A stretch of 64,000 nucleotides of DNA from Acidobacteriota bacterium (GTDB lineage Bacteria; Acidobacteriota; Holophagae; Acanthopleuribacterales; Acanthopleuribacteraceae): positions 1 to 64,000 of the forward strand of contig JASJCB010000012.1 in NCBI GenBank assembly GCA_030066195.1. Direction: 5' to 3'. Positions 37,061 to 46,004 of the stretch are shown piece by piece. Below the pieces are notes generated by a model. That model was not told the DNA's origin, ran no database searches, and saw only the letters and a list, made by a program, of their open reading frames with translations. Each line of letters begins with the position of its first letter. Positions within the stretch are counted from its first letter, which is position 1. A program made the position numbers and the translations under genes.

Positions 37061-38752
37061 TTACTGCTCCTTTTTCTGCCAACCCTCCCAACCGGGTCCG
37101 CGCACCACGCGTCCGGGCGTCGCGCCGGTGTGCTCGCCGTCCTTGAGCACCTGGACACCGTTCACCAGCACGTGATGAACCCCGGTGCTGTAGGCGTGCG
37201 GTTTCTCGAAGGTGGCGTGGTCGCTGATGGTTGCCGGATCGAAGACAACCACATCGGCCCGAAAGCCGGCTTCCAGCTTGCCGCGTTCGCGAATACCCAG
37301 GCGGGAGGCCGCCAGCCAGGTCAGTTTGTGAATCGCTTCTTCCAGGGGGATTACATTTTCCTCGCGCACGTACTTGCCCAACAGGCGGGCGAAGTTGCCG
37401 TAGGCGCGTGGATGGGGATTGCCTTCCAGGAAGACGCCCTCGGGCGCGAGTGAGGAGCCGTCGGAACCGAAGGTCATGTAGGGCAGCTTGATCTGGCGCT
37501 TCACATTCTCTTCCGTCATCAGGAAATAGACCGTGCCCACGCGGCTGCCGTCCTCGACCACCAGGTCCATGGCAGTTTCCTCGGGCGAGGTGCCGCGCAT
37601 GACGGCGACCTCGGCCAGGGTCTTGCCGATCAGGTTCCGTAGGGATTTATTCTTGAAGCCTACCAAGATCATGTTTTCGGGACCGGCGAAATAATAGAGG
37701 TTCTCCCACTCATCGGTATCGCCGGCCATCTCGCCCGCTACCCGCAAACGCGTGCGCGGATCCTTCAAGCGCTCGGCCCATTTCTCGAAACCGCCCTCCT
37801 GGACCCAGGGCGGCATGGAGGCGTTCAGTCCGGTGGCGCCCGCCACATAGGTGTACATATTGGCAGAAATCTCCAGGCCGCGCGCCCGCGCCTGCTCGAT
37901 CTTCTGAATGACCGCGTCCAGCTTGCCGTGATTGGGTTTGCCGGCCGCTTTCAGGTGATAAATCTCGGCGGGAACACCGGCTTCCTCGGCAATTTGAATC
38001 AATTCGTCCATGGCTTCCAACAAGCGGTTGGACTCGCTACGCATATGACTGATGTAACGGCCGCCGAAGGGAGCCACGGCTTTGCACAGGGCTGTCAGCT
38101 CGGAGGTTTTCGCATAAAAAGCCGGGGCGTAGATCAACGAGGAACCGATGCCCAACGCACCCTCGCGCATGGCTTGCGCGGCCAGTTCGGTCATGCGCTG
38201 TAACTCCTCCGGCGTCGGTTCGCGATCCTCGTAGCCGATCTCGTGGATGCGTAAGGTGGTGGCGCCCACATACGAGGCTATATTGGTAGAAACGCCTTTC
38301 TTCTCCAGAAACTCCAGGTATTCGCCCAGCGTGGTCCATTCGATGGGATAGGCAATCCCGGACTGGTCTTTCTGCATCCGGGCTTTCATCTCGGGACTGA
38401 GCGGACCCATGGACCAGCCCTCGCCGAATACCTCCAACGTCACGCCCTGGCGAATATCGCTTTGCGATTCGCCGTCGTGGATCAGGGATTCGGTCGCCCA
38501 ACTGAGCATGTTGATGAAACCGGGCGTCACCGCTTTTCCGGTCGCGTCGATCTCGGCGGCGCCTTTCAGCTTCTTGCCGGAACCCACGTGGGTAATGAGA
38601 TCGCCGTCGATGCAAACATCGGCGAGTACGGGCGCGCTACCGGTACCGTCATAGACACTGCCGTTGCGAATCACGATATCGCAGGTCTGAGGCGGGGCGG
38701 CGCAGGCAATCAACAGCAGAAGGGAAAACAGGGCGAGCAGCCGATGGATCAT
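37061..38752 (-). CDS. N-acyl-D-amino-acid deacylase-family amidohydrolase, lipoprotein
   Basis: A 563-aa protein with a lipoprotein signal (LLLLIAC, Cys17), then the D-aminoacylase/dihydroorotase-like amidohydrolase fold. Visible blocks are CDIVIRNGSVYDGTGSAPV, TPGFINMLSW, GALGIGSSLIYAPAFYAKTSEL, GGRYISHMRSESNRLLEAMD, EIYHLKAAGKPNHGK, FGSDGSSLAPEG and ASRLGIRERGKLEAGFRADV. The usual HxH metal motif of many amidohydrolases is FINMLSW here, so the first metal pair may be absent, as in parts of this subfamily. It would act at the membrane on N-acylated D-amino acids or related peptides. Single gene. Confidence 0.85.
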   Translation of the reverse strand: MIHRLLALFSLLLLIACAAPPQTCDIVIRNGSVYDGTGSAPVLADVCIDGDLITHVGSGKKLKGAAEIDATGKAVTPGFINMLSWATESLIHDGESQSDIRQGVTLEVFGEGWSMGPLSPEMKARMQKDQSGIAYPIEWTTLGEYLEFLEKKGVSTNIASYVGATTLRIHEIGYEDREPTPEELQRMTELAAQAMREGALGIGSSLIYAPAFYAKTSELTALCKAVAPFGGRYISHMRSESNRLLEAMDELIQIAEEAGVPAEIYHLKAAGKPNHGKLDAVIQKIEQARARGLEISANMYTYVAGATGLNASMPPWVQEGGFEKWAERLKDPRTRLRVAGEMAGDTDEWENLYYFAGPENMILVGFKNKSLRNLIGKTLAEVAVMRGTSPEETAMDLVVEDGSRVGTVYFLMTEENVKRQIKLPYMTFGSDGSSLAPEGVFLEGNPHPRAYGNFARLLGKYVREENVIPLEEAIHKLTWLAASRLGIRERGKLEAGFRADVVVFDPATISDHATFEKPHAYSTGVHHVLVNGVQVLKDGEHTGATPGRVVRGPGWEGWQKKEQ

Positions 38753-38861
38753 GTCCTAAACCTCGCAACTAATCGATTTGTTCCATTATGAACCAGACCG
38801 GCGCAAAAAGAAAACCCTCGACCGCCTTCAGAAGATCACTCGACAGCCTCAAATCGGCCGC

Positions 38862-38945
38862 AAAATACCCGATTCTTCCCGGGAACACATGAGGACAATG
38901 CATAAAATATCCGATTCTTCCCGGGAACAATCGAGGATTGGCTCG
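38862..38945. repeat. Two 42-bp tandem units (locus 2 of the 42-bp-period family)
   Basis: Units at 38862-38903 and 38904-38945 share a 26-bp half differing at one base, with core GATTCTTCCCGGGAACA. It lies in the 38753-39075 gap, which holds no gene. TATAAT at 39042-39047 probably belongs to the kinase promoter. Confidence 0.65.
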
Positions 38946-39075
38946 GTGCCGGATACTCCCGTGGTAACCTGCAAATTCTCCCGACTTTGACGACACCCCG
39001 GCTTGAACCCCACGCGGCATCGATGAAGCCCGTGTTTGATGTATAATGACTTATTGATCACACCATCCATCAATC

Positions 39076-42000
39076 TTGCGGAGGTATGTCATCTCTACGG
39101 AAGACCCCAAGCCGGTACCCCCTGCCGATACGGACCTCTCGGCCACCTTGATGCCCGGATTGGAGCCCTCGGATGAAACTCGGCCTGCCGGCTCGCCCCC
39201 TCTTGAAGTGGCGGGCTGGGATCGGTACAGTCATTTCCGGTTCCTGGGCCGAGGGGGCATGGGCTCCGTCTTCTCCGCTTTCGATAACCAGTTGCAGCGC
39301 AAGGTGGCGGTTAAATTCATCGATAACCTGGACCCGCAACGCGTCCGGCGGTTCATAAGGGAGGCTCGCGCCCAGGCACGGGTGGACCACCCCCATGTCG
39401 CCGGCATTTTCGATGTCGGCCAGGTGCGCGGCAGGCCCTATATCGCCATGCATTATATCGCCGGCGAAACTCTGGATGCAGCGGCGCGGCAGATGAACCT
39501 GGAACAAAAACTTCTGGTGATGAAAAAAGTGGCGCTGGGTGTTCAGCAGGCGCACGCGGCCGGCTTGATTCACCGGGACCTGAAACCCCGCAACATTATG
39601 GTCGAACCGGACCCGGACGGCGGCTACAAACCCTATGTCCTGGATTTCGGATTGGCCCGCCTGGGTGAAAGCGGCACGATGACCGCCGACGGTACCGTCA
39701 TGGGTACGCCGGGTTATATGGCGCCGGAACAGGCTCGGGGTGAAATCGAAAACCTGGACAGGCGCGCCGATGTCTACGCGTTGGGCGCCACCTTGTACCA
39801 CCTGGTAACCGGAGGAGCGCCTTTTGCCGGCAGCAATCCGGCCGAGATCCTATTGGACATTCTCGAAAAAGATCCGCCGAAACCCGGTCAGTCGGTCCCG
39901 GGCCTTCCTCGCGATATTGAAACGATCATCCTGAAATGTATGGCGAAACAACCCGAGGTCCGCTACGGCAGTGCGCGCGAACTGGCCGATGACCTGGATC
40001 GTTACCTTCGAGGCGAACCCATCCAGGCGCGCCCCGCCTCCTTTTGGTACCGAATGGCCCGGAAGGCGTCAAGAAATCGGCCCCTGGTCTTCGTGAGCCT
40101 GGCCGCGATAATCATACTGATCTTGTCGGGCCTTTGGAACGCCGTCAATGCGAAGCGCGCCCAAGCCCGGGAAGTATTGGTGCGCGATTTGACGGAAGAA
40201 GTCAAAGAAATCGAAGCAGCGATTCGCCACTATTACCTTTCACCCCCGCACGATATCCGACCGGACCGCCGAGTCATACAGGAGCGAATCGACAGCCTGG
40301 GCCGAGGAATGGATCAACGGGGAGACTGGGCGGCGGGTCCCTTACATTACGCGCGCGGTCTCGGTTTCTACGCGTTGGAAGATCTGGACAAGGCGCGTTC
40401 CCATCTGGAGGCTGCCTGGGACGCGGATTATCGCGGGCCGGAAACGGCATTCGCCTTGGGTTTGGTCTACAGTAAGATCTACCGCCGCGAATTGGATCGT
40501 CCGATCGTATTTGAAGACAACCGATCCCGAAAAAAGCGTCGCGCAACCCTGGCCGCGCGTTGGCGCCGTCCTTCATTGGAGAAAATGCGCCTGGCCAAAG
40601 GCTCGGACAGCGCGCCGCCGGATTACCTGCGCGCCTTGATTGCCTTCTCCGAGGAACGGTTCGAGGAAGCCCTGGCCGCTCTGGACCTCTGTAAACAAAA
40701 TCCCTGGTTTTTCGAAGCCTATCATTTGGAGGGCGACGTCTTTCGCCAACAGGCCTTCATGTTCCGGGAGAAAGGCATGAACGATGAGGCTCGCCGGGCT
40801 TTCACCCGCGCCCTGGAGGCCTATGCCGAGGCGGGCGCTATCGCCAGGAGCAACCCGGGCATTCCCATGTCCGCCGCCGCGGCTTATGCGCAGATGCTGG
40901 TCATGGATCTCTTCTCGGGAGACCGGTTCCAACAACACCTGGACGCCGGTCTCGCCCAGGTTCGAAACGCCGCTTTTTTGGACCCCGAAAAAAGCGAGAT
41001 CCACCTGTTGGAAGCGCGCTTACACATCCTGGCCGCTGAACACCAGCGCCTTGCCGCTGAAGACCCCGTTCCCTATTACGAATCTGCCGTAGCGGCCGGT
41101 TTGCGCGCCGCCGTGTCCAATCCCTCCGCCGCGGGCCTGGTTTTGGGCGATGCCTATTGGCGGCACGCCCGCCGCCTCCAGCAGTTGAACCGGCACGCCG
41201 AGAACTTGATCGTCCAGGCGGTGACCCATTTGGACCGGGTTCTGCCCAATGACCGCAATGCCATGTATTTCCGCACGCTGGGCAACGCCAACAAAGCGCT
41301 TGCCCGCCTCCATCAACAAGACACAGCCGGCCATTACGACCGCGCACTCAACGCGTTTCGTCAGGCGGTTCGCCTGGGCGGTTCCGATATCTCCAATTAC
41401 CAGGCTCTGGCCTCCTGCTTACGCGAAGTCGCGGGAACCGTGGCGCCGGAACAAGCGACTGGCCTGCTGACGGAAGCGGTCAAGCAACTTGAAGCGGCCT
41501 TGGAGATTCAACCCGATCATTGGGTGTTGCTGCTCTACGCGGGCCGGACCTGGATGTCCCTGGCTCAAGGCGGCAGCCCGCAACTGGAAACGCTGGATCT
41601 TGAACAAACCCAAAAAGCCCTGGGGTGCTACGATCAAGCGCTGGCCCTGAATCCCCCGCTAACCCATCATCTTCATGCCGCCGTCGGCACTGTCTGGTAC
41701 GAGTGCGCCCGCTATAATTACATCCAGGGCGAGGACCCGTTCCCATACTTCCAAAAAGCGGACGAAGCCTTCCAAAAAGCCGCTACGGAAGCGCCCGGCG
41801 CCTGGCAATACCTCGTGAACCAGGCCCAGTCCGCCTATTTCCGCGGCAAGTACCTGGTCAGGCAGGGCAAGGACCCCGGCAATGCGCTCGATCAAGCTCA
41901 TGCCTATATCCAACGCGCCCTTTCTCTTGCCGAAACCACCAGCGCGCGGTTGTTCCTGGCCAATGTCCACAGGCTGGAAGCAGAGCGCCATTGGCAGACA

Positions 42001-42495
42001 GGTCGTGATTGGACGGCCTCGGTCGAGAAGGCTGTCGAAGCCCTGAACACCATCCTTGCGGACCGGCCCGAACATGCCGAGGCCTTGCGGACCGTGACGC
42101 GCCTGTTCACCCTGAAGGCGCGTATTGTGCAAGCCGCCGGCGGCGATCCCGACCCCGCCTTGAATAAAGCTCGCGACGCCTTTCAACAAGCGTTTGCCCA
42201 ACATCCGAAAGCACCGTCCTTTCTGCTGGCAGGGGCTTACCTATATCTCCACAAGGCGTATCTGGCGAAAGAGAAGGGTACATTGCCGAATACGGCGGTC
42301 GAGGCGGGTTTACAGCTGTGTTCCGCTGTGCCGAAGGGGCATCCCCGTGCGACCGAAGCTCTGGCCCTGGATGCCGTATTTCATTTATTGAAAGCGGGTG
42401 ATGATCCGACCATGGCAGAAAAAGCGCGTGCCCAACTCCGGCGGGCGCTCACCATGAACCCTTTTCTGGAATACCGCCATCGCCGCTTCCTTTAG
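39076..42495 (+). CDS. Serine/threonine protein kinase with C-terminal TPR-like region
   Basis: About 1130 aa. The kinase domain (residues about 50-310) has the glycine loop LGRGGMGSVF, VAVKFI lysine, HRDLKPRNIMV catalytic loop, DFGLARLG and APEQARGE. One membrane helix follows (about 335-353, LVFVSLAAIIILILSGLW). The rest (to 1139) is tandem helical repeats of TPR type, probably extracytoplasmic. The start is unclear: TTG 39076 lacks a ribosome-binding site. GGAGG at 39080-39084 points at the in-frame ATC 39091, and the nearby ATG 39086 is out of frame. The next in-frame ATG is 39154. The 3' end overlaps the convergent unknown gene by 47 nt. Confidence 0.88.
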   Translation: MRRYVISTEDPKPVPPADTDLSATLMPGLEPSDETRPAGSPPLEVAGWDRYSHFRFLGRGGMGSVFSAFDNQLQRKVAVKFIDNLDPQRVRRFIREARAQARVDHPHVAGIFDVGQVRGRPYIAMHYIAGETLDAAARQMNLEQKLLVMKKVALGVQQAHAAGLIHRDLKPRNIMVEPDPDGGYKPYVLDFGLARLGESGTMTADGTVMGTPGYMAPEQARGEIENLDRRADVYALGATLYHLVTGGAPFAGSNPAEILLDILEKDPPKPGQSVPGLPRDIETIILKCMAKQPEVRYGSARELADDLDRYLRGEPIQARPASFWYRMARKASRNRPLVFVSLAAIIILILSGLWNAVNAKRAQAREVLVRDLTEEVKEIEAAIRHYYLSPPHDIRPDRRVIQERIDSLGRGMDQRGDWAAGPLHYARGLGFYALEDLDKARSHLEAAWDADYRGPETAFALGLVYSKIYRRELDRPIVFEDNRSRKKRRATLAARWRRPSLEKMRLAKGSDSAPPDYLRALIAFSEERFEEALAALDLCKQNPWFFEAYHLEGDVFRQQAFMFREKGMNDEARRAFTRALEAYAEAGAIARSNPGIPMSAAAAYAQMLVMDLFSGDRFQQHLDAGLAQVRNAAFLDPEKSEIHLLEARLHILAAEHQRLAAEDPVPYYESAVAAGLRAAVSNPSAAGLVLGDAYWRHARRLQQLNRHAENLIVQAVTHLDRVLPNDRNAMYFRTLGNANKALARLHQQDTAGHYDRALNAFRQAVRLGGSDISNYQALASCLREVAGTVAPEQATGLLTEAVKQLEAALEIQPDHWVLLLYAGRTWMSLAQGGSPQLETLDLEQTQKALGCYDQALALNPPLTHHLHAAVGTVWYECARYNYIQGEDPFPYFQKADEAFQKAATEAPGAWQYLVNQAQSAYFRGKYLVRQGKDPGNALDQAHAYIQRALSLAETTSARLFLANVHRLEAERHWQTGRDWTASVEKAVEALNTILADRPEHAEALRTVTRLFTLKARIVQAAGGDPDPALNKARDAFQQAFAQHPKAPSFLLAGAYLYLHKAYLAKEKGTLPNTAVEAGLQLCSAVPKGHPRATEALALDAVFHLLKAGDDPTMAEKARAQLRRALTMNPFLEYRHRRFL

Positions 42496-43060
42496 CGAGG
42501 GGAGGAGGAATATCGATCTCCAATTCGTCGGTGCCGGTTGCTTGCAGTATTGTCGGATTCTTTTCGGACCCTGAATCCAACTGAAGACGGTAGAAGCCCA
42601 CCTGGATCGGGATCTCGGCAGTTGGAGACGAACCGCCCGGATTAGGGTATTGACCCTGGAAGTTACCATTTAAATAAACATCGACGGCCGGCCCCCGATC
42701 ATTCTGCCAATTGATGAGAATATTTTGAAAGCCTGTATCGATAACGACATTAACGATAGGAGCCCCTGCCGTACTACTTTTGAACACGACATTGTTAAGC
42801 CCGCCGTTGCCAAGAACCTGGAATAGATAAGTCAGGTCTTGAACTTCGTACCGATAGGTCACACCGCCGGTGCCCGTGACCAAATACTTATTAAAGCCGG
42901 TCCTATCGCTGGTTACCTCGGTCAGGGGATCTCCGTTCGGCGGCAGCCAGGTTGGATTCAGAGTATCGGTAAAGTAAACCGTTCCCCCGGCGAGAATGCC
43001 GTCTATGCCCAACTCCCAATTAGCCAAGACGTCGATTACATACACGTTGAAATTGGACAT
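42449..43060 (-). CDS. Unknown protein, paralogue A of a tandem pair
   Basis: A 203-aa, beta-rich protein without signal peptide or membrane segment. It begins MSNFNVYVIDVLANWELGID and has TGTDELEIDIPPP near the C terminus, matching the neighbour (TGTNELEIDIPSG). Asn/Gly-rich strands (VDVYLNGNFQGQYPN) suggest a beta-sandwich. GGAAGG precedes the ATG. The last 47 nt are antisense to the kinase gene. Family not recognised. Confidence 0.65.
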   Translation of the reverse strand: MSNFNVYVIDVLANWELGIDGILAGGTVYFTDTLNPTWLPPNGDPLTEVTSDRTGFNKYLVTGTGGVTYRYEVQDLTYLFQVLGNGGLNNVVFKSSTAGAPIVNVVIDTGFQNILINWQNDRGPAVDVYLNGNFQGQYPNPGGSSPTAEIPIQVGFYRLQLDSGSEKNPTILQATGTDELEIDIPPPLAKGSGDGGIPEKGSW

Positions 43061-43105
43061 GTTGCCTTCCCTTTTGAAAGTAATGCCTTTCCGTGGTTGG
43101 ATGTG

Positions 43106-43714
43106 TTATGGGCTACCGGAGGGTATATCGATTTCCAATTCGTTGGTGCCCGTGGACTGGTTACAGGAATAGGGGAGTTCCTTATTATCGATACCCGTAG
43201 ATTGTTGGCTATTTGAGGTTAGCGTGATTTTATAATGACCTCCGGATTTAACCAAATGGTCTTCGAATTTAACCAACTTGACATATTCATTTTCTTCAAG
43301 GGTTAGAGGAGGATCAGGACCTGGTAACGGGGGGTCAAAATCAAATTTCAATTTAACATTATCGGAACCTCTCCTCACCAGAATAAGTCCGTCAGTACCC
43401 TTACCGATTTCGTAGACAATGACCGGCTTGTCCTCGACATTTTTATATCTAATTTTTCCGATTCCTCCGTCCAGAACGTTAAAGGTATAATTATTTGTTT
43501 CAACATTAAAGGAATAGGCATCGTCCTCACCTTTAACACGGTGGCAAATAAAATCGCCCGAATCCCACTCGTGTAAGAGCGGGTTTCTTTTACTGATCCA
43601 ATTAAAACTCAGGTCTTTGTCAATCAAAACTCTAGCTTTTTTTCTGACACCGTTGATACCCAATTGCCACTTGTTATTTGGTGTTTCCACAGCGTAAATG
43701 TTTACATAGGTCAT
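43106..43714 (-). CDS. Unknown protein, paralogue B of a tandem pair
   Basis: A 202-aa protein starting MTYVNIYAVETPNNKWQLGI and ending ELEIDIPSGSP, clearly related to the next gene by its start (xYxVExxNxWxLGIxG) and its end motif. The middle differs more, with Lys-rich and PPLPGPDPPLT segments. Its DNA is noticeably more A+T-rich than the surrounding genes. AGGAGG precedes ATG 43714 by 6 nt. It lies 45 nt upstream of paralogue A, so both are probably one transcript. Function unknown. Confidence 0.65.
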   Translation of the reverse strand: MTYVNIYAVETPNNKWQLGINGVRKKARVLIDKDLSFNWISKRNPLLHEWDSGDFICHRVKGEDDAYSFNVETNNYTFNVLDGGIGKIRYKNVEDKPVIVYEIGKGTDGLILVRRGSDNVKLKFDFDPPLPGPDPPLTLEENEYVKLVKFEDHLVKSGGHYKITLTSNSQQSTGIDNKELPYSCNQSTGTNELEIDIPSGSP

Positions 43715-44143
43715 GTGATCCTCCTGGACCCGGTATCAAAACTACCGATATTCCTAGATCATGAACGTACACGAACTCTTAAATGACAACAGAACTTTAT
43801 TTTAACTTATTTCGGTGTTACTGTCAGCGCCAAAGTGCTATTCCATGTTTTTCCAGGGGCCTGTAATTACATAGGCGCGATACGGATTCCCGCCGCATCG
43901 CGCCTGTTCCCCGGCCGGTTATGTCATCCGAATCAATGCAACATGAAATCGATGCGTAGGGTCATTTTCACGTCGGCCGGCTTGTCAGCCCTTTTCCTCT
44001 CCGGTTCCGTGAAAAACTCCAAAACCCGGGCGGATTTGACAGGACTCCCGCCTCCGTCGATAATAACCCAACCAGATCGTGCTCCTTTCCGGCCGAACCT
44101 TTGGGAGGGAACGCATCCTCAACCCCATGCCCGGAGAGAATCC
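43715..44143. other. Gene-free interval upstream of tdk
   Basis: No convincing gene. The open frame that leads into tdk from 43835 is rich in unlikely codons and has no ribosome-binding site. The sequence around 43846-43915 faintly resembles locus 2 of the 42-bp repeats on the opposite strand (VFPG / RLFPGR-like reading), too weak to annotate. Confidence 0.4.
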
Positions 44144-44743
44144 ATGGCAAAACTCTATTTTCGATACGGCACCGTGGGCAGCGCCAAGACGCTCAACCTG
44201 CTTGCCGTGGCTCATAATTACACGCAGCAGGGCAAGCGGGTCCTGCTCATCAAGCCCGAGTTGGATGTGCGCTGGGACAAACAGCAGATCCGTTCGCGGG
44301 CGGGCCTGGAGCGCAAGGCCGATTTGTTGGTCCGGCCGGATACGGTTCTGGATGAAGCTGATTTTGAAGGCATCGACTGTGTGCTGGTAGACGAAGCCCA
44401 ATTCCTCAGCACCGGCGTCATCGACCAGTTGCGCGCCTTGACCACGCAACGCAAGGTGCCGGTGATCTGCTACGGTTTGCGCACCGATTTCCGCACCCAA
44501 TTATTCCCCGGTTCCGAGCGCTTGATGGCCATGGCCGATTCCATCGAGGAAGTGAAAACCACCTGCGCCTTCTGCAACAAGAAAGCTATCTTCAACCTCA
44601 AGTTCCTGAACGGGGAACCCACCCTGGCCGGTCCTTCCATCGACCTGGGCGCCGAGGAGAAATACCTGCCCGCCTGTTACCGCTGCTACAACCTCAAGTT
44701 AGCGGACGAGCGGGCCCTGGCCGGAGCGACCGATGGCGGGTAA
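44144..44743 (+). CDS. tdk: Thymidine kinase (type II)
   Basis: A 199-aa enzyme that phosphorylates thymidine in the salvage pathway. MAKLYFRYGTVGSAKT forms the phosphate loop (with GSAKT in place of SGKS/T, a subfamily variant). VLVDEAQFLS is Walker B with the catalytic Glu, and VICYGLRTDFRTQLFPGS and the zinc-binding CAFC...CYRC pairs complete the lasso domain. ATG 44144 is preceded by GGAGAG. The stop overlaps the start of a 46-aa zinc-ribbon ORF by 11 nt. Confidence 0.92.
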   Translation: MAKLYFRYGTVGSAKTLNLLAVAHNYTQQGKRVLLIKPELDVRWDKQQIRSRAGLERKADLLVRPDTVLDEADFEGIDCVLVDEAQFLSTGVIDQLRALTTQRKVPVICYGLRTDFRTQLFPGSERLMAMADSIEEVKTTCAFCNKKAIFNLKFLNGEPTLAGPSIDLGAEEKYLPACYRCYNLKLADERALAGATDGG

Positions 44744-44873
44744 GCAACGCTGCCTGATGTGCGGGCACCGGGTGGAGTTGGTCTGGGTGCACGGTCACGG
44801 TCAGTGCCCGGTCTGTAAAACCAATGTGGCCCCCTGCTGCGACGGCGCCACGGCCTGTCCTCCATCGAGCTGA
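44733..44873 (+). CDS. 46-aa zinc-ribbon mini-protein
   Basis: ATG 44733 to TGA 44873 encodes 46 residues with two CxxC knuckles, CLMCGH and CPVCKTN, and a CCDG stretch after them. The GHGQCPVC...APCCDG pattern resembles small treble-clef/zinc-ribbon proteins I have seen in other diderms. It overlaps tdk by 11 nt in a different frame, so translation is probably coupled. It may bind nucleic acid or a protein partner; role unknown. A 2-nt gap separates it from the convergent VWA gene. Confidence 0.6.
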   Translation: MAGKQRCLMCGHRVELVWVHGHGQCPVCKTNVAPCCDGATACPPSS

Positions 44874-44875
44874 AT

Positions 44876-46003
44876 TCAACCGGCCAAAAGCGATTCCAGG
44901 GCGCACAGGCTTTCCAGGTTATGGCCGGGAAGAAAGTGATCCAGGTAAGGCAGGGCCTCGCGCATGCCGCGTGCCTCCGGTTTGTAGGCATCTCCGCCCG
45001 TCAGCGGGTTCAGCCAGATGAGACTTCGAGCCCGGCGTTTGACGGCGGCCAACTGGTCGCCCAGCATGCCCGGTTCGCCGGTGTCCAGGCCGTCGGAGAG
45101 AATGATGACGCGTGTGCCGCGTGACAGCATATCCCGACCGTGCACCGCGATGAAAGTTTGCAGGCAAAGACCGATGCAGGTGCCGCCCGACCAACCGCTT
45201 GCCGATTCGCTGACCGCGGTCATGGCCTCTTCCATGTCAGCCCGAGCCAGGGCGTTGGAAATACGCGTCAACCTGGTGCTGAAGAGGAAGGCGTCTACCC
45301 TGGGATAGTGCTGCCGCAATATGTAGATGAACCTCAGGAAGAACAGGCTGTAGCGATCCATGGAGCCGCTGCAATCCAAAAAGAACACCAGGCGCGGACG
45401 CCGAGGCCGTTTGCCGCGTCGGCATAATTCCAGGGGATCGCCGCCACGGGCGATGCTCTTGCGAATGGTGCGGCGCATGTCCAGACGACCGCCTCGCCGG
45501 GCCTGCTTGAAGCGTCGGGAAAGGCGCAGGCTCAATCGTCTGGCCAGGCGCATGGCCAGCGCCTCCATCTCCTCCATTTGATGGCTGGGAATCTTGGCCA
45601 GGTCAATGGTCATGGCGTAGTCGACGGCGCTTGCACCCGTGGTTTCGGAACCTTCCTCCTCGGCAGGTCGGTCGCTCTCGCCGCCAAGGTACATGGCGCG
45701 CAGCTTCTGCCATTGGTCGGGTTTGGGTTTTGGTGTTGTTTTCTCTCTTTCGATTTCCCGGTTGCCGGTCCACCATGCGTCGAACAAACCGGGAAAGCGA
45801 TCGAAGTCCTCGCGGTTGCCGCAGAACAGGGCGCGCAGGCCGTGGAACCAGGCGCGGCGATCGGTCAGCACACCGGTACGGGCAACGGCCAGGGCCTCCA
45901 GGGCAAGGCCGGTGCCGGGGTTCATGCCGTTTTCGCGCAGGAAGCGACAGAAGCCGAAGACGGCATGGGTGTAGGGACCGTAGGCAATCGAGGGGTCGCT
46001 CAT
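44876..46003 (-). CDS. VWA-domain protein, CoxE-like
   Basis: A 375-aa protein with an N-terminal helical region, an Arg-rich linker (RLARRLSLRLSRRFKQARRG) and a von Willebrand A domain from about residue 200. The MIDAS motif is DCSGSMD in FFLDCSGSMDRYSLFFLR, followed by SGWSGGTCIGLCLQTF and VIILSDGLDTGEPG. CoxE-type proteins work with a MoxR/CoxD ATPase to insert metals or remodel enzymes. The MoxR gene is 1 nt upstream. No CO-dehydrogenase or molybdoenzyme is adjacent, so the client is unknown. Confidence 0.85.
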   Translation of the reverse strand: MSDPSIAYGPYTHAVFGFCRFLRENGMNPGTGLALEALAVARTGVLTDRRAWFHGLRALFCGNREDFDRFPGLFDAWWTGNREIEREKTTPKPKPDQWQKLRAMYLGGESDRPAEEEGSETTGASAVDYAMTIDLAKIPSHQMEEMEALAMRLARRLSLRLSRRFKQARRGGRLDMRRTIRKSIARGGDPLELCRRGKRPRRPRLVFFLDCSGSMDRYSLFFLRFIYILRQHYPRVDAFLFSTRLTRISNALARADMEEAMTAVSESASGWSGGTCIGLCLQTFIAVHGRDMLSRGTRVIILSDGLDTGEPGMLGDQLAAVKRRARSLIWLNPLTGGDAYKPEARGMREALPYLDHFLPGHNLESLCALESLLAG

Positions 46004-46004
46004 T

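Noticed and set aside
38862-38945. CRISPR-like array in the 42-bp repeats
   Set aside because: Units are degenerate and tandem with no constant repeat alternating with unique spacers; only two copies at this site and no cas genes.
43835-44143. 103-codon N-terminal extension of thymidine kinase
   Set aside because: The kinase fold starts at MAKLYF with its own RBS; the extension is not protein-like.
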